A DNA stretch of 64,000 nucleotides from Pirellula staleyi DSM 6068 (GCF_000025185.1 NC_013720.1:3658001-3722000); one strand, 5' to 3'. Numbered from the stretch's first letter, positions 46,601-54,720 are shown. Notes: generated by a model from the letters alone, not told the origin. Numbers and translations: made by a program.

Positions 46601-46913
46601 CATGAAGAACCGCAACACCTGGTCTGATGAGCATCGGGTCGATGTCGGAGTGTCGTGGCGTTCACCACCGCCGAGCGACTTGCCCTCGTCGGAACATCGC
46701 AAGTCGCACTACGAGTTCAGCAGCATGAGTATGGCCCGCGAAGGGTTTAATTCCGATTTGCTTCCGCTCATCGAGGAATCTTCGAAGCAGCCCGTCACCC
46801 CTCCCAAGGTAACCATTCCAGTGGTGCCACCACCCAGTCGGCTCGACACGCTGATGCCACCACTTCCAGCCGACCGCGACGACGCGCCTGTCCCACCTGA
46901 ATCGATTCGGTAG
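43620..46913 (+). CDS. Transmembrane serine/threonine protein kinase
   Basis: This 1097-residue protein has a Ser/Pro-rich N-terminal 155 residues, then a Hanks-type kinase domain (about 160-425): YELEEFVGGGGMGAVFRAHD (glycine loop), AVKVL (ATP Lys), VVHRDIKPSNVLV (catalytic Asp282), LVDMGLAR (a DMG variant of DFG at 300-302) and SPEQARDPRSADVRSDIYSLG. One transmembrane helix (AMLAVPAVTVILGLFLVERLF, about 453-473) is followed by a Ser/Thr/Pro/Glu-rich stalk and a C-terminal domain of about 430 residues with beta character and no recognised sensor fold. All kinase residues needed for catalysis are present. The large extracytoplasmic region presumably senses a signal. No phosphatase gene is adjacent. 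Confidence 0.9.
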   Translation: MDDSTHNKSAQPIADDVASDGPPSLPDDATRASRSSLILNSQALPGSSIESKGDSKVLASTEAGSSLPLSSDSTVHPDHPLAQQRSTTPISVVVSDSQVLPTRPGSSVTRSIEMSGIPEASTEEKTVISKRPPTAEIPLPIPTTPQSLGVALVGKRLEHYELEEFVGGGGMGAVFRAHDTRLGRTVAVKVLSRDSNDEETIRRFRNEAQSAARLDHPNIARVYYVGEEQGWNFIVFEFIEGTNLRQWVEQRGPLPLDEALRYTLLVARALEHAASRDVVHRDIKPSNVLVTPDGGVKLVDMGLARLHQVESTSEDLTASGVTLGTFDYISPEQARDPRSADVRSDIYSLGCTLYYMLVAQPPFPEGTALQKLLRHNGVDPPDVRQLRPEVPPRVSTLLLRMLAKRPSQRHQTPADLIRDISSIAEQLGYPIVAGETSSPVTLVSSEPSVWVRTAMLAVPAVTVILGLFLVERLFPPQSETNQISLRPAGMSPITPAVGGSKTANGGGGSEEVPAGQDVPSTEDPEEKTSPPSDTEVPPGTGASPSEASGVSGSETGATNDQTGSPSTNPQPADDSTGGKPASTGVAGSTRPLTGNEVPLLDPATINPKALPSARIPGTSGESVAMAPDRSESSEVGPPSLSGGFEPGDIAAPSEISVESPQPPISEAPVAIRRVQVVLPGALVEAAPGVLQVDSLAVACRRAAELMVSDIELAFDGPMVERPFEITQAKLAIRAASGRRPEVVFRPELVGLDAQRKMIQLPESTTGQITLDGIQWRLELPPDPSYGWSLFSLRAIPSVTLLDCVITIRDQGPSGLPQHDQVAIFAIDARKADDAMQMETDDTMVTPILLQMDRTMVRGEAVLVAMIEETPFKLVWREGLLATSKRMIESGGTSKAPKWFGGIEVDLENVTVAAAQGLYQLKRRAGAIHHLPLDMKVNHCVLVTSPGVPLFEFSEVAGVEDVRLRYEGEDNRYPREDLVFLRVRPTGGAAVQDYDMKNRNTWSDEHRVDVGVSWRSPPPSDLPSSEHRKSHYEFSSMSMAREGFNSDLLPLIEESSKQPVTPPKVTIPVVPPPSRLDTLMPPLPADRDDAPVPPESIR

Positions 46914-47039
46914 CGGAGTCTCGCTTCACGTCTGGCAACCATCTTGGCGATTCTCGGTAGAGCAATCGCGAGATTCTTCCTACAATGCTCGCGGCCTCTC
47001 CATTGCTACGCCGCACCGCTCTTAGCTGCACGTCTCGCC

Positions 47040-48650
47040 ATGAAGTCAATCGTTCGAACTGTTTGCGCGCCGGCCGTCGGCCTCTTACTGGCGAGTCTCC
47101 TCGCTATTCTCTCCCCCTCTGGCTGTGGTGGACCAAGTTCCTCTTCCACCGGCAAAGTCCTCATCTATGCCCAGGCCGAAGATCCGGCGACGCTCGACCC
47201 GATCAACACCGACATTGCGGAAGCTGTTCACGTAATCACCAACGTGTTCGATACGCTCGTCACTTATCACGACGAAACAACCGAACTCGTTCCCTCGCTC
47301 GCTACGAGCTGGACTACCTCGGAAGATGGTCTCACTTGGACCTTCAAGCTGCGCACCGATGTCAAGTTCCACGATGGAGAACTGTTGGATTCCTCGGCGG
47401 TGAAACTTAGTTTCGAGCGACTCCTCGAAGAAACGCATCCCCTGGTTTTCGATCAAGTTCGGCCCTACCAATCGGCTTACAACATGATCGATGTCATCGA
47501 GACCCCTGATGCTGAAACGGTGGTGATGCGGCTCAAAGCACCTTCGGCGATTCTGCTCTCGAATTTGGCCATGTTTCCCGCCAGCATTGTGAGTCCCAAG
47601 GGGCTCGAAAAACATCAGGCTGGATTTGGCGAGCATCCGGTCGGAACCGGACCTTTCAAAATGGTGAAGTGGGCGCGAGATCAGCAACTGGTGCTGGCGG
47701 CTTTCGACGAACATTTTGCTGGCCGACCCAAAGTCGACACCCTGATTGTGGTTCCGGTGAAAGAGAATGCCACCCGTGTCGAGCGACTCTCGCGCGGTGA
47801 AATACATGCTGCCGAAAATCTCACTCCCGTGGAACTCGATTCTCTCTCGAAGAATCCAGCGATTCAGGTCGAAGAGCGCCTGGGGATGAACGTCGCCTAT
47901 CTCACCATGCAAAACGAGAAGTCCCCCTTTAACCTTCCCGAAGTGCGCCGCGCCATCTGGATGGCGATCGACAAAAAAACGCTCATTGAAGTTGGCTATT
48001 CGGGACACGCCACCCCCGCGCACACCATGGTTCCACCAGCGATGTGGGGGCACGACGATAAAATGGTCGACCGCGAGTTCAATCGCGAAGAGGCCAAACG
48101 CATGATGGCCGAAGCTGCAGAAAAACATGGCTTCCAGCTGCCACTGAAGGTCACGTTGTCGGTGATGAATCAAGCACGCCCTTACCTACAGCAGCCCCTT
48201 CCGATTGCTGGGTTCATGAAGGACTCGCTGAGAGAAATCGGTATCGAACTAACGATCGTGGGACGCGATGTGAACCAACATTTCGTGCATGTGATGCGGG
48301 GAGAACACGACCTCGGACTTGCTGGTTGGAATAGCGATAACGCCGATCCCGATAACTTCCTGTATTCACTGCTGGACCCCGACAACATCAGCAACGAAGG
48401 GAACAACCTGAGTCGCTGGCGCAACGATCGCTTTCATGAACTGATGCTCGCCGGTCAAACCGAACTCGACACCGAAAAGCGATTGGCCATTTATCTCGAA
48501 GCTCAAAAAATTGTTTTCGAGGAAGCGCCGGTCGTTCCGCTCGTACATACCCAGCTGCGGATGGCTCACGTCAAATCGCTGAAAGGCTATCACCTGCATC
48601 CGACGGGGCTTGTGCGCCTGAAGAACGCCTATTTCGAGTCCCCCCAGTGA
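47040..48650 (+). CDS. Oligopeptide-type ABC transporter substrate-binding protein
   Basis: This 536-residue protein is in the bacterial extracellular solute-binding family 5 (DppA/OppA-like). It has a signal sequence from ATG 47040 ending in a probable lipidation Cys (LAILSPSGC). Then come LIYAQAEDPATLDPINTDIAEAV, a typical family-5 N-terminus, SFERLLEETHP, GTGPFKMVKWARDQQLVL, and a C-terminal half with SDNADPDNFLYSLLDP and LYLEAQKIVFEEAPVVPL-like motifs. The frame upstream of 47040 lacks a signal peptide. The gene overlaps the next by 4 bases, forming an operon with two permeases. Ligand class (peptide, nickel, sugar) cannot be told from sequence. Confidence 0.9.
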   Translation: MKSIVRTVCAPAVGLLLASLLAILSPSGCGGPSSSSTGKVLIYAQAEDPATLDPINTDIAEAVHVITNVFDTLVTYHDETTELVPSLATSWTTSEDGLTWTFKLRTDVKFHDGELLDSSAVKLSFERLLEETHPLVFDQVRPYQSAYNMIDVIETPDAETVVMRLKAPSAILLSNLAMFPASIVSPKGLEKHQAGFGEHPVGTGPFKMVKWARDQQLVLAAFDEHFAGRPKVDTLIVVPVKENATRVERLSRGEIHAAENLTPVELDSLSKNPAIQVEERLGMNVAYLTMQNEKSPFNLPEVRRAIWMAIDKKTLIEVGYSGHATPAHTMVPPAMWGHDDKMVDREFNREEAKRMMAEAAEKHGFQLPLKVTLSVMNQARPYLQQPLPIAGFMKDSLREIGIELTIVGRDVNQHFVHVMRGEHDLGLAGWNSDNADPDNFLYSLLDPDNISNEGNNLSRWRNDRFHELMLAGQTELDTEKRLAIYLEAQKIVFEEAPVVPLVHTQLRMAHVKSLKGYHLHPTGLVRLKNAYFESPQ

Positions 48651-49651
48651 TTGGTTATTTGCTCCGCCGCATCGCTCACGCGCTGGCGACCATTGTGGTT
48701 GCTGTTGCGCTCGTGTTTATCGCGATGCGTTCGCTTCCGGGAAATCCGCTGCTCGCTCGGTTTGGTCAGCATCCCGATGCCGAGCAGATCGAGCGCATTC
48801 GTCAGGCGAATGGTTGGGATCGTCCCATGCTCGAGCAACTCGGGAAGTTCTTTTGGCAAGTCGTTACTACCGGTGACTTGGGTAAATCGCTGGTACGAAC
48901 CAATTCGAATGTTACAGCCGAACTGGCACGTAAAGTTCCTGCCACCATCGAATTAACTTTTGCGGCACTCTGTTTGGCCCTACCACTGGGCATTGGTGCC
49001 GGTGTGATGGCCTCGGTGATGCGCAACCGCTGGCCCGATCGACTTTGCATGGTCCTATCGCTCCTGGGGGTTAGCATTCCGGTCTTTTTTCTCGGCCTCT
49101 GTCTCCAAAAAACCTTCACTTGGCTTCCGACCTCGCAGCGACTTCCTCCAGAGATTTTTGATTTCGAACCGCTCACAGGGCTCTATTTGTTCGACACCCT
49201 GTGGCAAGGTCGACCGGCACTGACGCTGGAAGCTGCGCGGCATCTGCTGCTGCCGGCGCTTGTTCTGGCGACGATCCCCATGGCGGTGATTGCGCGCATC
49301 ACGCGAGCCAGCATGCTGGAAGTGTTGCCGGCCGATTTCATGCGGACAGCCGCGGCTAAAGGTGCCTCGCGGTGGCGACGTGTGCTCTACCACGCCCTCC
49401 CCGCAGCTGCTGTTCCGATTACCAATATCGCCGGGCTCCAGATCGGACTTTTACTCTCCGGCGCGGTGCTCACGGAAACCGTTTTCGACTGGCCAGGGGT
49501 GGGACGCTATCTCGCCGATGCTGTTATCCGCGACAAGGACTACGTGGCGGTTCAAGCCGCTGCGATTGTGATTGCTGCCCTCTTTGTGTCGATCAATTTG
49601 ATCCTCGATATTGTCTACGTCTGGCTCGATCCACGGATTCGGCTGCGCTAG
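48647..49651 (+). CDS. ABC transporter permease, DppB type
   Basis: This 334-residue inner-membrane permease starts with GTG overlapping the stop of the binding-protein gene (GTGA). It has the typical N-terminal helix (IGYLLRRIAHALATIVVAVALVFIAMRSLPG) with the long periplasmic loop, then about five more helices. The EAA-like coupling motif is present (MLEVLPADFMRTAAAKGASRWRRVLYHALP), as is a C-terminal LSGAVLTETVFDWPGVGRYL. These are standard DppB/OppB features. It pairs with the DppC-type gene 32 bases downstream. Confidence 0.93.
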   Translation: MIGYLLRRIAHALATIVVAVALVFIAMRSLPGNPLLARFGQHPDAEQIERIRQANGWDRPMLEQLGKFFWQVVTTGDLGKSLVRTNSNVTAELARKVPATIELTFAALCLALPLGIGAGVMASVMRNRWPDRLCMVLSLLGVSIPVFFLGLCLQKTFTWLPTSQRLPPEIFDFEPLTGLYLFDTLWQGRPALTLEAARHLLLPALVLATIPMAVIARITRASMLEVLPADFMRTAAAKGASRWRRVLYHALPAAAVPITNIAGLQIGLLLSGAVLTETVFDWPGVGRYLADAVIRDKDYVAVQAAAIVIAALFVSINLILDIVYVWLDPRIRLR

Positions 49652-49683
49652 AGATTCACTACCCGCTGACAGCATTTTTCACG

Positions 49684-50556
49684 ATGAGTTTGCCTCCCTC
49701 CACCGCACTTTCCACGACTACGTCGCGCTCTCCGCGATGGTGGCGACGGCTGCGCGCAAGTTCCGCTGCTTGGATTGGCGCGGGGGTCTTGGTGATGCTG
49801 ATCTTCGTGGCCCTTTTTGCCGGATTCATTGCCCCCTATCCGCCCGACGCGACCAGCACCGATGTCGCCGCAGCACCAAGTTCCGCACACTTGCTTGGTA
49901 CCGATTCACTGCGTAAAGATGTCCTGTCGCGCGTGATGTTTGGGAGTCGGTTATCGCTCCTAGCCGGAGTGGTCTCGATTTTGCTCGCCATTGCCCTGGG
50001 AAGTTCCATCGGAGCTTTGGCAGGCTATTTTGGGGGGCTTGTTGATGCGCTCCTGATGCGAGGCATCGATATAGCACTTGCTTTTCCGAGCGTCCTCATC
50101 GCGCTGATGGTCTCAGCCGCTTATCGTCCCAGTTGGCTCACCGTGGTGATTGCCGTGGGACTGATCAATGTCCCCGTCTTTGCCCGGCAAGTCCGCGCTG
50201 AAGTGATGTCGATCATCAATCTCGACTATGTCATGGCGAGCCGGGCACTCGGCGCCACGAACTGGCAAATTCTGACACGTTCGATCTTGCCGGGGCTGCT
50301 GAGTCCCGTGATTGTTCTGGCGAGTCTTAGTCTCGGAACTGCAATTCTCGAAGTCGCCGGACTCTCGTTCTTGGGGCTTGGTGGCGATCCCACAGAACCG
50401 GAATGGGGGAGCATGCTCTCGCAGGCTAAAGACTACTGGAGCCGCAATCCGTGGTATGCCATCGCCCCCGGTTTAGCGATTTCGATTACGGTACTCGGAT
50501 TCAATTTGCTGGGGGACGGCCTCCGCGACGCGCTCGATCCTCGCACCGAAGTGTGA
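49684..50556 (+). CDS. ABC transporter permease, DppC type
   Basis: This 290-residue permease starts at ATG 49684 (MSLPPSTALS); an overlapping longer frame begins inside the preceding gene and is not supported. An N-terminal cytoplasmic segment with WWRRL is followed by a transmembrane helix (WIGAGVLVMLIFVALFAGF), then HLLGTDSLRKDVLSRVMFGSR, LLAGVVSILLAIALGSSIGALAGYFGG, and the coupling motif YVMASRALGATNWQILTRSILPG. C-terminally, FLGLGGDPTEPEWGSMLSQA is the DppC signature. No ATP-binding subunits (DppD/DppF) follow, so the transporter needs ATPases encoded elsewhere. Confidence 0.93.
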   Translation: MSLPPSTALSTTTSRSPRWWRRLRASSAAWIGAGVLVMLIFVALFAGFIAPYPPDATSTDVAAAPSSAHLLGTDSLRKDVLSRVMFGSRLSLLAGVVSILLAIALGSSIGALAGYFGGLVDALLMRGIDIALAFPSVLIALMVSAAYRPSWLTVVIAVGLINVPVFARQVRAEVMSIINLDYVMASRALGATNWQILTRSILPGLLSPVIVLASLSLGTAILEVAGLSFLGLGGDPTEPEWGSMLSQAKDYWSRNPWYAIAPGLAISITVLGFNLLGDGLRDALDPRTEV

Positions 50557-50589
50557 GATTCTCCTTCCTCTCCACAAAAGACCATTCCT

Positions 50590-51255
50590 TTGAATCACTC
50601 GCCGCTCCCTCCTGAAGTTGTCGACCGGATTGAATCGACGCTGAAGATTGTCGACCGTGAAGTTTGGGCCATCACCGCCAGCGATGGCGCGTCGCGCGGC
50701 GCGCTCACTGCGACATGGGTTTCGCAGGCCTCGATCAATCGCAACTTCCCGACGCTGCTCATTGGTCTTGCGCCCAATCATGCCACGGCCAAGCTGGTTC
50801 TCAAGTCACGGCGATTCTTGGCCCATTTGCTACGCAGCGATCAAGCCAGCGTGGCCTACAAGCTGGCGGCTGTTTCGGGCGTCAGCGGCACCGATAAGCT
50901 GGCCGAATTCACCCTCATCGGCGATCGCCCCGAGGATGCTCCGCCAATGCTCGCCAGTTGCCTCGCTTGGCTCGAGTGCCAGGTGTTTCACTACTACGAT
51001 TGTGGCGATCGCTGGTTCTTCTGGGCCGACATCATCGACGCCGGAACTCCTTTCGATGAACCGGTGGGAGAGGTCCAGCCTCTTCGCGAGCAAGCGTTTT
51101 TTAAGTCCCTCAAACCCGAACAGCGGGCGCAACTGCTCGCAGCTCGCGACGCCGAATTGCCGCTGCATCAGTCGTGGGCCGACATGTGGCGAACGATGGG
51201 TGAAGAAGTGGAGGAGATCGACCTCTCGGAGTTGGATGACGAAGAGGACACTTAG
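50590..51255 (+). CDS. Flavin reductase-like FMN-binding split-barrel protein
   Basis: This 221-residue protein fits the flavin-reductase-like (FMN-binding split barrel) family: EVWAITASDGASRGALTATWVSQASINRNFPTLLIGL contains the conserved T-A-S-W core pattern, followed by NHATAKLVLKSRRFLAHLL and WLECQVFHYYDCGDRWFFWADI. It ends with a short acidic tail (EEIDLSELDDEED). The start is a TTG at 50590, with no obvious Shine-Dalgarno and no ATG in range, so the exact N-terminus is uncertain. It is close behind the ABC permease genes (33 bases), but its role in that operon is unknown. Confidence 0.82.
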   Translation: MNHSPLPPEVVDRIESTLKIVDREVWAITASDGASRGALTATWVSQASINRNFPTLLIGLAPNHATAKLVLKSRRFLAHLLRSDQASVAYKLAAVSGVSGTDKLAEFTLIGDRPEDAPPMLASCLAWLECQVFHYYDCGDRWFFWADIIDAGTPFDEPVGEVQPLREQAFFKSLKPEQRAQLLAARDAELPLHQSWADMWRTMGEEVEEIDLSELDDEEDT

Positions 51256-51398
51256 TTCCGCGTTACTCGGCGCTGCACTGTTCGAGAAGATCTGGCGCAA
51301 CTGGGCGTGGCCCGCACAGTTGCCGACTGCTAGAGTGATGGTCTCGTCGCACTCCGTGCACCTAATCGAAGATCGTCACGCTCACTGGATCGACTGCC

Positions 51399-51884
51399 AT
51401 GAGTCTCTTTGCTAACAGCCGCTATCAATGGCGTGAAACCTACTTCGTCCTATTCGATGCCAAGCATCGCCCCAAAGCCGATCTGGTTCGTAAAGCGATC
51501 GAAGACCTGAAGGCTAAGCTGGAAGTGGTCGAAGTGAACGCTGCGGACGACGGAACGCTCGAAGCGATGACAGTACTTTCGCACGCCGATTCGTCGGGGA
51601 TGGATCTCACCTTCGTCGCGGGCGAAGAGGTGCAGGAGCAAGTTGCCGAACTCAAAAAAGAGTGGAAGGGGCAGCCGGTTTCGCCCGAGGATAAGCCGAA
51701 GCTCGACCGGATGCTTGCTGCCACTGCCCGCTACGACATCTTCCATTTCGAAGAAGTGGGTGACTCGCTCGAGGACGACGACGAAGGTCCCCTCGACCCG
51801 GGGACGCTGCTCCTGGTGCTCGAAAAGCTCGCCCGAGTCTGTCACGGGGTGAGCATCGATCCCCAATCGGGCGCTTTGCTCTAA
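51399..51884 (+). CDS. Small conserved-looking protein of unknown function
   Basis: This 161-residue soluble protein starts at ATG 51399 (MSLFANSRYQWRETYFVLFD). It has alternating beta/alpha pattern and a low-complexity acidic segment (SLEDDDEGPLDPGTLLLVLE). There is no signal peptide, transmembrane segment or known catalytic motif. Codon use matches its neighbours, and clean beta strands at the N-terminus (ETYFVLFDAKHRPK, KLEVVEVNAADDG) argue for a real folded protein. It is in the same orientation as the flavin-reductase-like gene, about 140 bases downstream. No function is assigned. Confidence 0.72.
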   Translation: MSLFANSRYQWRETYFVLFDAKHRPKADLVRKAIEDLKAKLEVVEVNAADDGTLEAMTVLSHADSSGMDLTFVAGEEVQEQVAELKKEWKGQPVSPEDKPKLDRMLAATARYDIFHFEEVGDSLEDDDEGPLDPGTLLLVLEKLARVCHGVSIDPQSGALL

Positions 51885-51915
51885 AACAACGCTATTTTCT
51901 CCGTAAATCTTCTTA

Positions 51916-51948
51916 CACCCGCGAAACCACGCCGCATATGCGCGGGTT
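51916..51948 (+). terminator. Possible weak terminator hairpin
   Basis: ACCCGCG (51916-51922) pairs with CGCGGGT (51940-51946), with a GCATATGC palindrome in the loop, followed by TT only. Position just after the small gene is suitable, but the T-run is poor. Confidence 0.3.
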
Positions 51949-52050
51949 TAGCTGAGGGGAAGATTACTTTCCCATGAGCGCGCCCATTTGCTGTAGGAGT
52001 ATCTCCCAGCACTCGGGTATTTTGACGCTTCAGGCAATTTCGATTCGCGC

Positions 52051-52057
52051 GAGGGAG
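52051..52057 (+). promoter_or_regulatory. Shine-Dalgarno site deciding the fusion-protein start
   Basis: GAGGGAG ends nine bases before ATG 52067, favouring it over the earlier ATG at 51974 and the later in-frame ATG before HRTLLNLL. Confidence 0.55.
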
Positions 52058-52066
52058 CGGTCCGTT

Positions 52067-54394
52067 ATGGCGATGGTTAACGGGATGACAATTCGAGTGG
52101 CACGCGTGCTGGCTATGCATCGCACTCTGCTTAACCTGCTGCTAACACTGGCTTTGGTGGGGGGGAGTTTTGGCACCGCAAACGCCGTAGAGGCTGTTAA
52201 GTCGAGCCAGCCTGGCGACAAAATGCCCGAATTCTCCCTTGGCGACTATCAGGGAAAGGTTTGGCCCGCTCCCGAGCTTCATGGAGAAAAGGGGACCATT
52301 GTCGTTTTTATCGGCACCGAATGCCCGCTGATGCTGCAATATGCGTCGACCCTCGAATCGCTGCATAAAAAGTACAGCGACAAGGGGCTGAAACTCGTCG
52401 CGGTCGCCAGCAATCAGCAAGACTCGCTCACCGAACTATCGGCCTTTGCCCGCCAGCACAAACTCACTTTTCCAATCCTCAAAGATCCTGGCAACAAGGT
52501 GGCGGATGAGTTTAAGGCTGAGCGTACGCCTGAAGTTTTCCTCCTGAACGCCAGCCGCACGCTGGTGTATCGCGGACGGATCGACGACCAGTACACCTAC
52601 GGCCGCGCTCGTCCCGAGGTGAAAGAAAACTATCTCGTCAACGCCATCGAGGCGATGCTTGTCGGGCAACCGCCGAAGGTGGGCACAACGGACGTTGTCG
52701 GGTGCCACATCGGACGCGTACTCCGGGGGACTGGCGACCAGTCGGTGACTTATAGCAAGCAAATCAGCCGCATTCTGCAAGACAAATGCGTGAACTGTCA
52801 TCGTCCGGGCGAGATCGGCCCCTTCGCTCTCACCAGCTATAGCGAAACTGTCGGCTGGGCAGCGATGATCGACGAAGTGGTGTCCGAGAACCGTATGCCA
52901 CCTTGGCACGCTAACCCCAAGCATGGCAGCTTCCGCAACGACACTCGTTTGTCCGATGCCGAAAAATCGCAGATTCATCAGTGGGTGGAAGCTGGCGCTC
53001 CTGAAGGAGATCCTGCCGATCTTCCTCCGCCTAAACAGTACGAGACCGGTTGGCAAATCGGAAAGCCCGACCTCGTAATCGAAATGGCGACGAAGCCCTA
53101 CGCTGTGCCAGCCAAGGGGGAGGTGAAGTACCAATACTTCATCGTCGATCCAAAGTTCACTGAAGACAAATGGATCTCGGCCGCTGAATGCCGCCCCGGT
53201 AATCGCGCGGTCGTTCATCACATTATCGTGGGACTAGTGCTCGGTGATGGTAGCCGCTTAAGTGGTGGCCAACATAGCGAATGGCTCACCGCAACTGCCC
53301 CCGGTGCTCGTCCGCTGATGTTGCCCGAGGGACTCGCCAAAAAGATCCCAGCCGGTGCCAAACTCGTGTTTCAAATGCACTACACCCCGAACGGAACGGC
53401 CACGGAAGATCTCAGCTCGGTGGGGTTAAAGTTTGCTGATCCCAAGACTGTCCGCAAAGAAGTGGCTACCGACAAAGCGGCGACTCGCCGGCTCCAGATT
53501 CCCCCCCACGACGACAACTACCATACCGTCGCTGAGCAAACGATTGCGCGCGACATTCAAATGCTGGCGATGTTCCCACACATGCATTTGCGTGGCAAAG
53601 CATTCCGCTATACCGCACGCTATCCCGATGGCGAAGAAGAGATTCTGCTCGATGTGCCGAACTACGATTTTGCTTGGCAAAACTCGTATGAATTCACCGA
53701 GCCGAAGTTGCTTCCGAAGGGGACGAAGTTGGTTTGCGACGCTTGGTACAACAACAGCGAATCGAATCTCGCCAATCCCGATCCTTCAGCCACCGTTGGC
53801 TGGGGTGATCAAACTTGGGAAGAGATGATGATCGGCTATTACGACGCGGTTTGGGCCGACCAAGACTTGCTGCAAGAGAATGGTCGAGCAGAGGGGGCTC
53901 GAACCAGTCTGTTCATTGCCCGCACCTTGGCAGGAGAAACCAAGTTGCCTGCGGAACTACTGATCGCCTGCGAATCGGCACTCGATCAGCCAGAAGCGCT
54001 CCAAGCTCTAGGTGCTGAGCTTCGCAAAGTGCTCCCCCAGCTCGATCGCGTTTGCGTCACCAGCGTCGATGGCAAAAAAGTGGTCGTCAAGCACTGTGTG
54101 CAAGATCCGCTGTACGAAGGTGCCGTCGGCGGGGTAGGCAAGGGAATCGACGCTGCTTGGTCGAAGCTCGGGAGCTTAATTGAAGCAAAAAAGCCAACCG
54201 TCTACAGTTCGCTCGTCGACGAAAGTGGTTTTGACCTGAAGCACATGGCCAAAGCCTACCGCTCGAGCGTGCATGTGCCGGTGAAGATTGGCGAGACCCC
54301 CTCGACCATTAATTTCTGGTCGGCTGAGTCCGACGCCTTTCCCGAGGAAGCTGTTGCCTTGATCGAAAAGATCGCCGCAGCTCTCGCTAAATAA
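52067..54394 (+). CDS. Exported redoxin, c-type cytochrome and copper monooxygenase-like fusion
   Basis: This 775-residue protein has three parts. After a signal peptide (LLNLLLTLALVGGSFGTANA) comes an AhpC/TSA-like redoxin domain (about 41-190; FIGTECPLMLQYASTLESLH and RTPEVFLL), with one Cys in the usual position. A c-type haem motif CVNCH lies at 241-245 within a short cytochrome-like stretch. From about residue 290 a peptidylglycine monooxygenase-like fold follows: HHIIVG (His384-385), VFQMHYTPNG and the HMH motif in MFPHMHLRG near 505, candidate copper ligands. The C-terminal 150 residues resemble a small alpha/beta domain of unknown type. The start at 52067 has GAGGGAG nine bases upstream. 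It is likely a periplasmic or outer-membrane-associated oxidoreductase. Confidence 0.85.
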   Translation: MAMVNGMTIRVARVLAMHRTLLNLLLTLALVGGSFGTANAVEAVKSSQPGDKMPEFSLGDYQGKVWPAPELHGEKGTIVVFIGTECPLMLQYASTLESLHKKYSDKGLKLVAVASNQQDSLTELSAFARQHKLTFPILKDPGNKVADEFKAERTPEVFLLNASRTLVYRGRIDDQYTYGRARPEVKENYLVNAIEAMLVGQPPKVGTTDVVGCHIGRVLRGTGDQSVTYSKQISRILQDKCVNCHRPGEIGPFALTSYSETVGWAAMIDEVVSENRMPPWHANPKHGSFRNDTRLSDAEKSQIHQWVEAGAPEGDPADLPPPKQYETGWQIGKPDLVIEMATKPYAVPAKGEVKYQYFIVDPKFTEDKWISAAECRPGNRAVVHHIIVGLVLGDGSRLSGGQHSEWLTATAPGARPLMLPEGLAKKIPAGAKLVFQMHYTPNGTATEDLSSVGLKFADPKTVRKEVATDKAATRRLQIPPHDDNYHTVAEQTIARDIQMLAMFPHMHLRGKAFRYTARYPDGEEEILLDVPNYDFAWQNSYEFTEPKLLPKGTKLVCDAWYNNSESNLANPDPSATVGWGDQTWEEMMIGYYDAVWADQDLLQENGRAEGARTSLFIARTLAGETKLPAELLIACESALDQPEALQALGAELRKVLPQLDRVCVTSVDGKKVVVKHCVQDPLYEGAVGGVGKGIDAAWSKLGSLIEAKKPTVYSSLVDESGFDLKHMAKAYRSSVHVPVKIGETPSTINFWSAESDAFPEEAVALIEKIAAALAK

Positions 54395-54444
54395 TGCACC
54401 TACCTGGTGCGGCTGGCTTGTGAACCAGGTTGGACTGGCAACGC

Positions 54445-54490
54445 AAAAACTCGGATAGCAGCGCGATCGGTGCCTGCCATCCGAGTTTTT
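54445..54490. terminator. Bidirectional terminator between convergent genes
   Basis: AAAAACTCGGAT (54445-54456) and ATCCGAGTTTTT (54479-54490) form a 12-bp stem flanked by T-runs in both directions (TTTTT on the plus side, TTTTT from the A-run on the minus side). It sits between the fusion gene and the small Lys/Ala gene. Confidence 0.8.
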
Positions 54491-54543
54491 TGTTTTGATG
54501 GGCGCAATCGCCCGCTCCAGAGCCGTGGCCGTAGGCCGGTCGA

Positions 54544-54714
54544 CTACTTCTTACCCTTTTTCGCGGGCTTCTTTGCAGCAGCCTTCTTGGGGGCTGCTTT
54601 CTTGGCGGTAGCTTTGGCCGCGGTGGCTTCGCTCTTGGCTGGCTTCTTTCCGCCGAAGGCCGAATCCCAACCCGAGGCATACTTATCCGTCTTGCCAACT
54701 CGAACGATCGTCAC
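54544..54714 (-). CDS. Very small protein with Lys/Ala-rich histone-H1-like tail
   Basis: This 56-residue protein starts at GTG 54714, six bases after AAGGAG, an unusually good ribosome-binding site here. The first 21 residues (VTIVRVGKTDKYASGWDSAF, then GG) look like a compact beta segment, and the rest alternates Lys, Ala and Pro (KKPAKSEATAAKATAKKAAP and so on), resembling the tails of H1-like or ribosome-associated proteins. A longer frame to 54825 adds unrelated sequence. Many planctomycetes carry similar short proteins with a KYxxGWxxAFGGKK core; that recollection was not checked. Nucleic-acid binding is inferred from the basic tail. Confidence 0.75.
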   Translation of the reverse strand: MTIVRVGKTDKYASGWDSAFGGKKPAKSEATAAKATAKKAAPKKAAAKKPAKKGKK

Positions 54715-54720
54715 AGGCTG

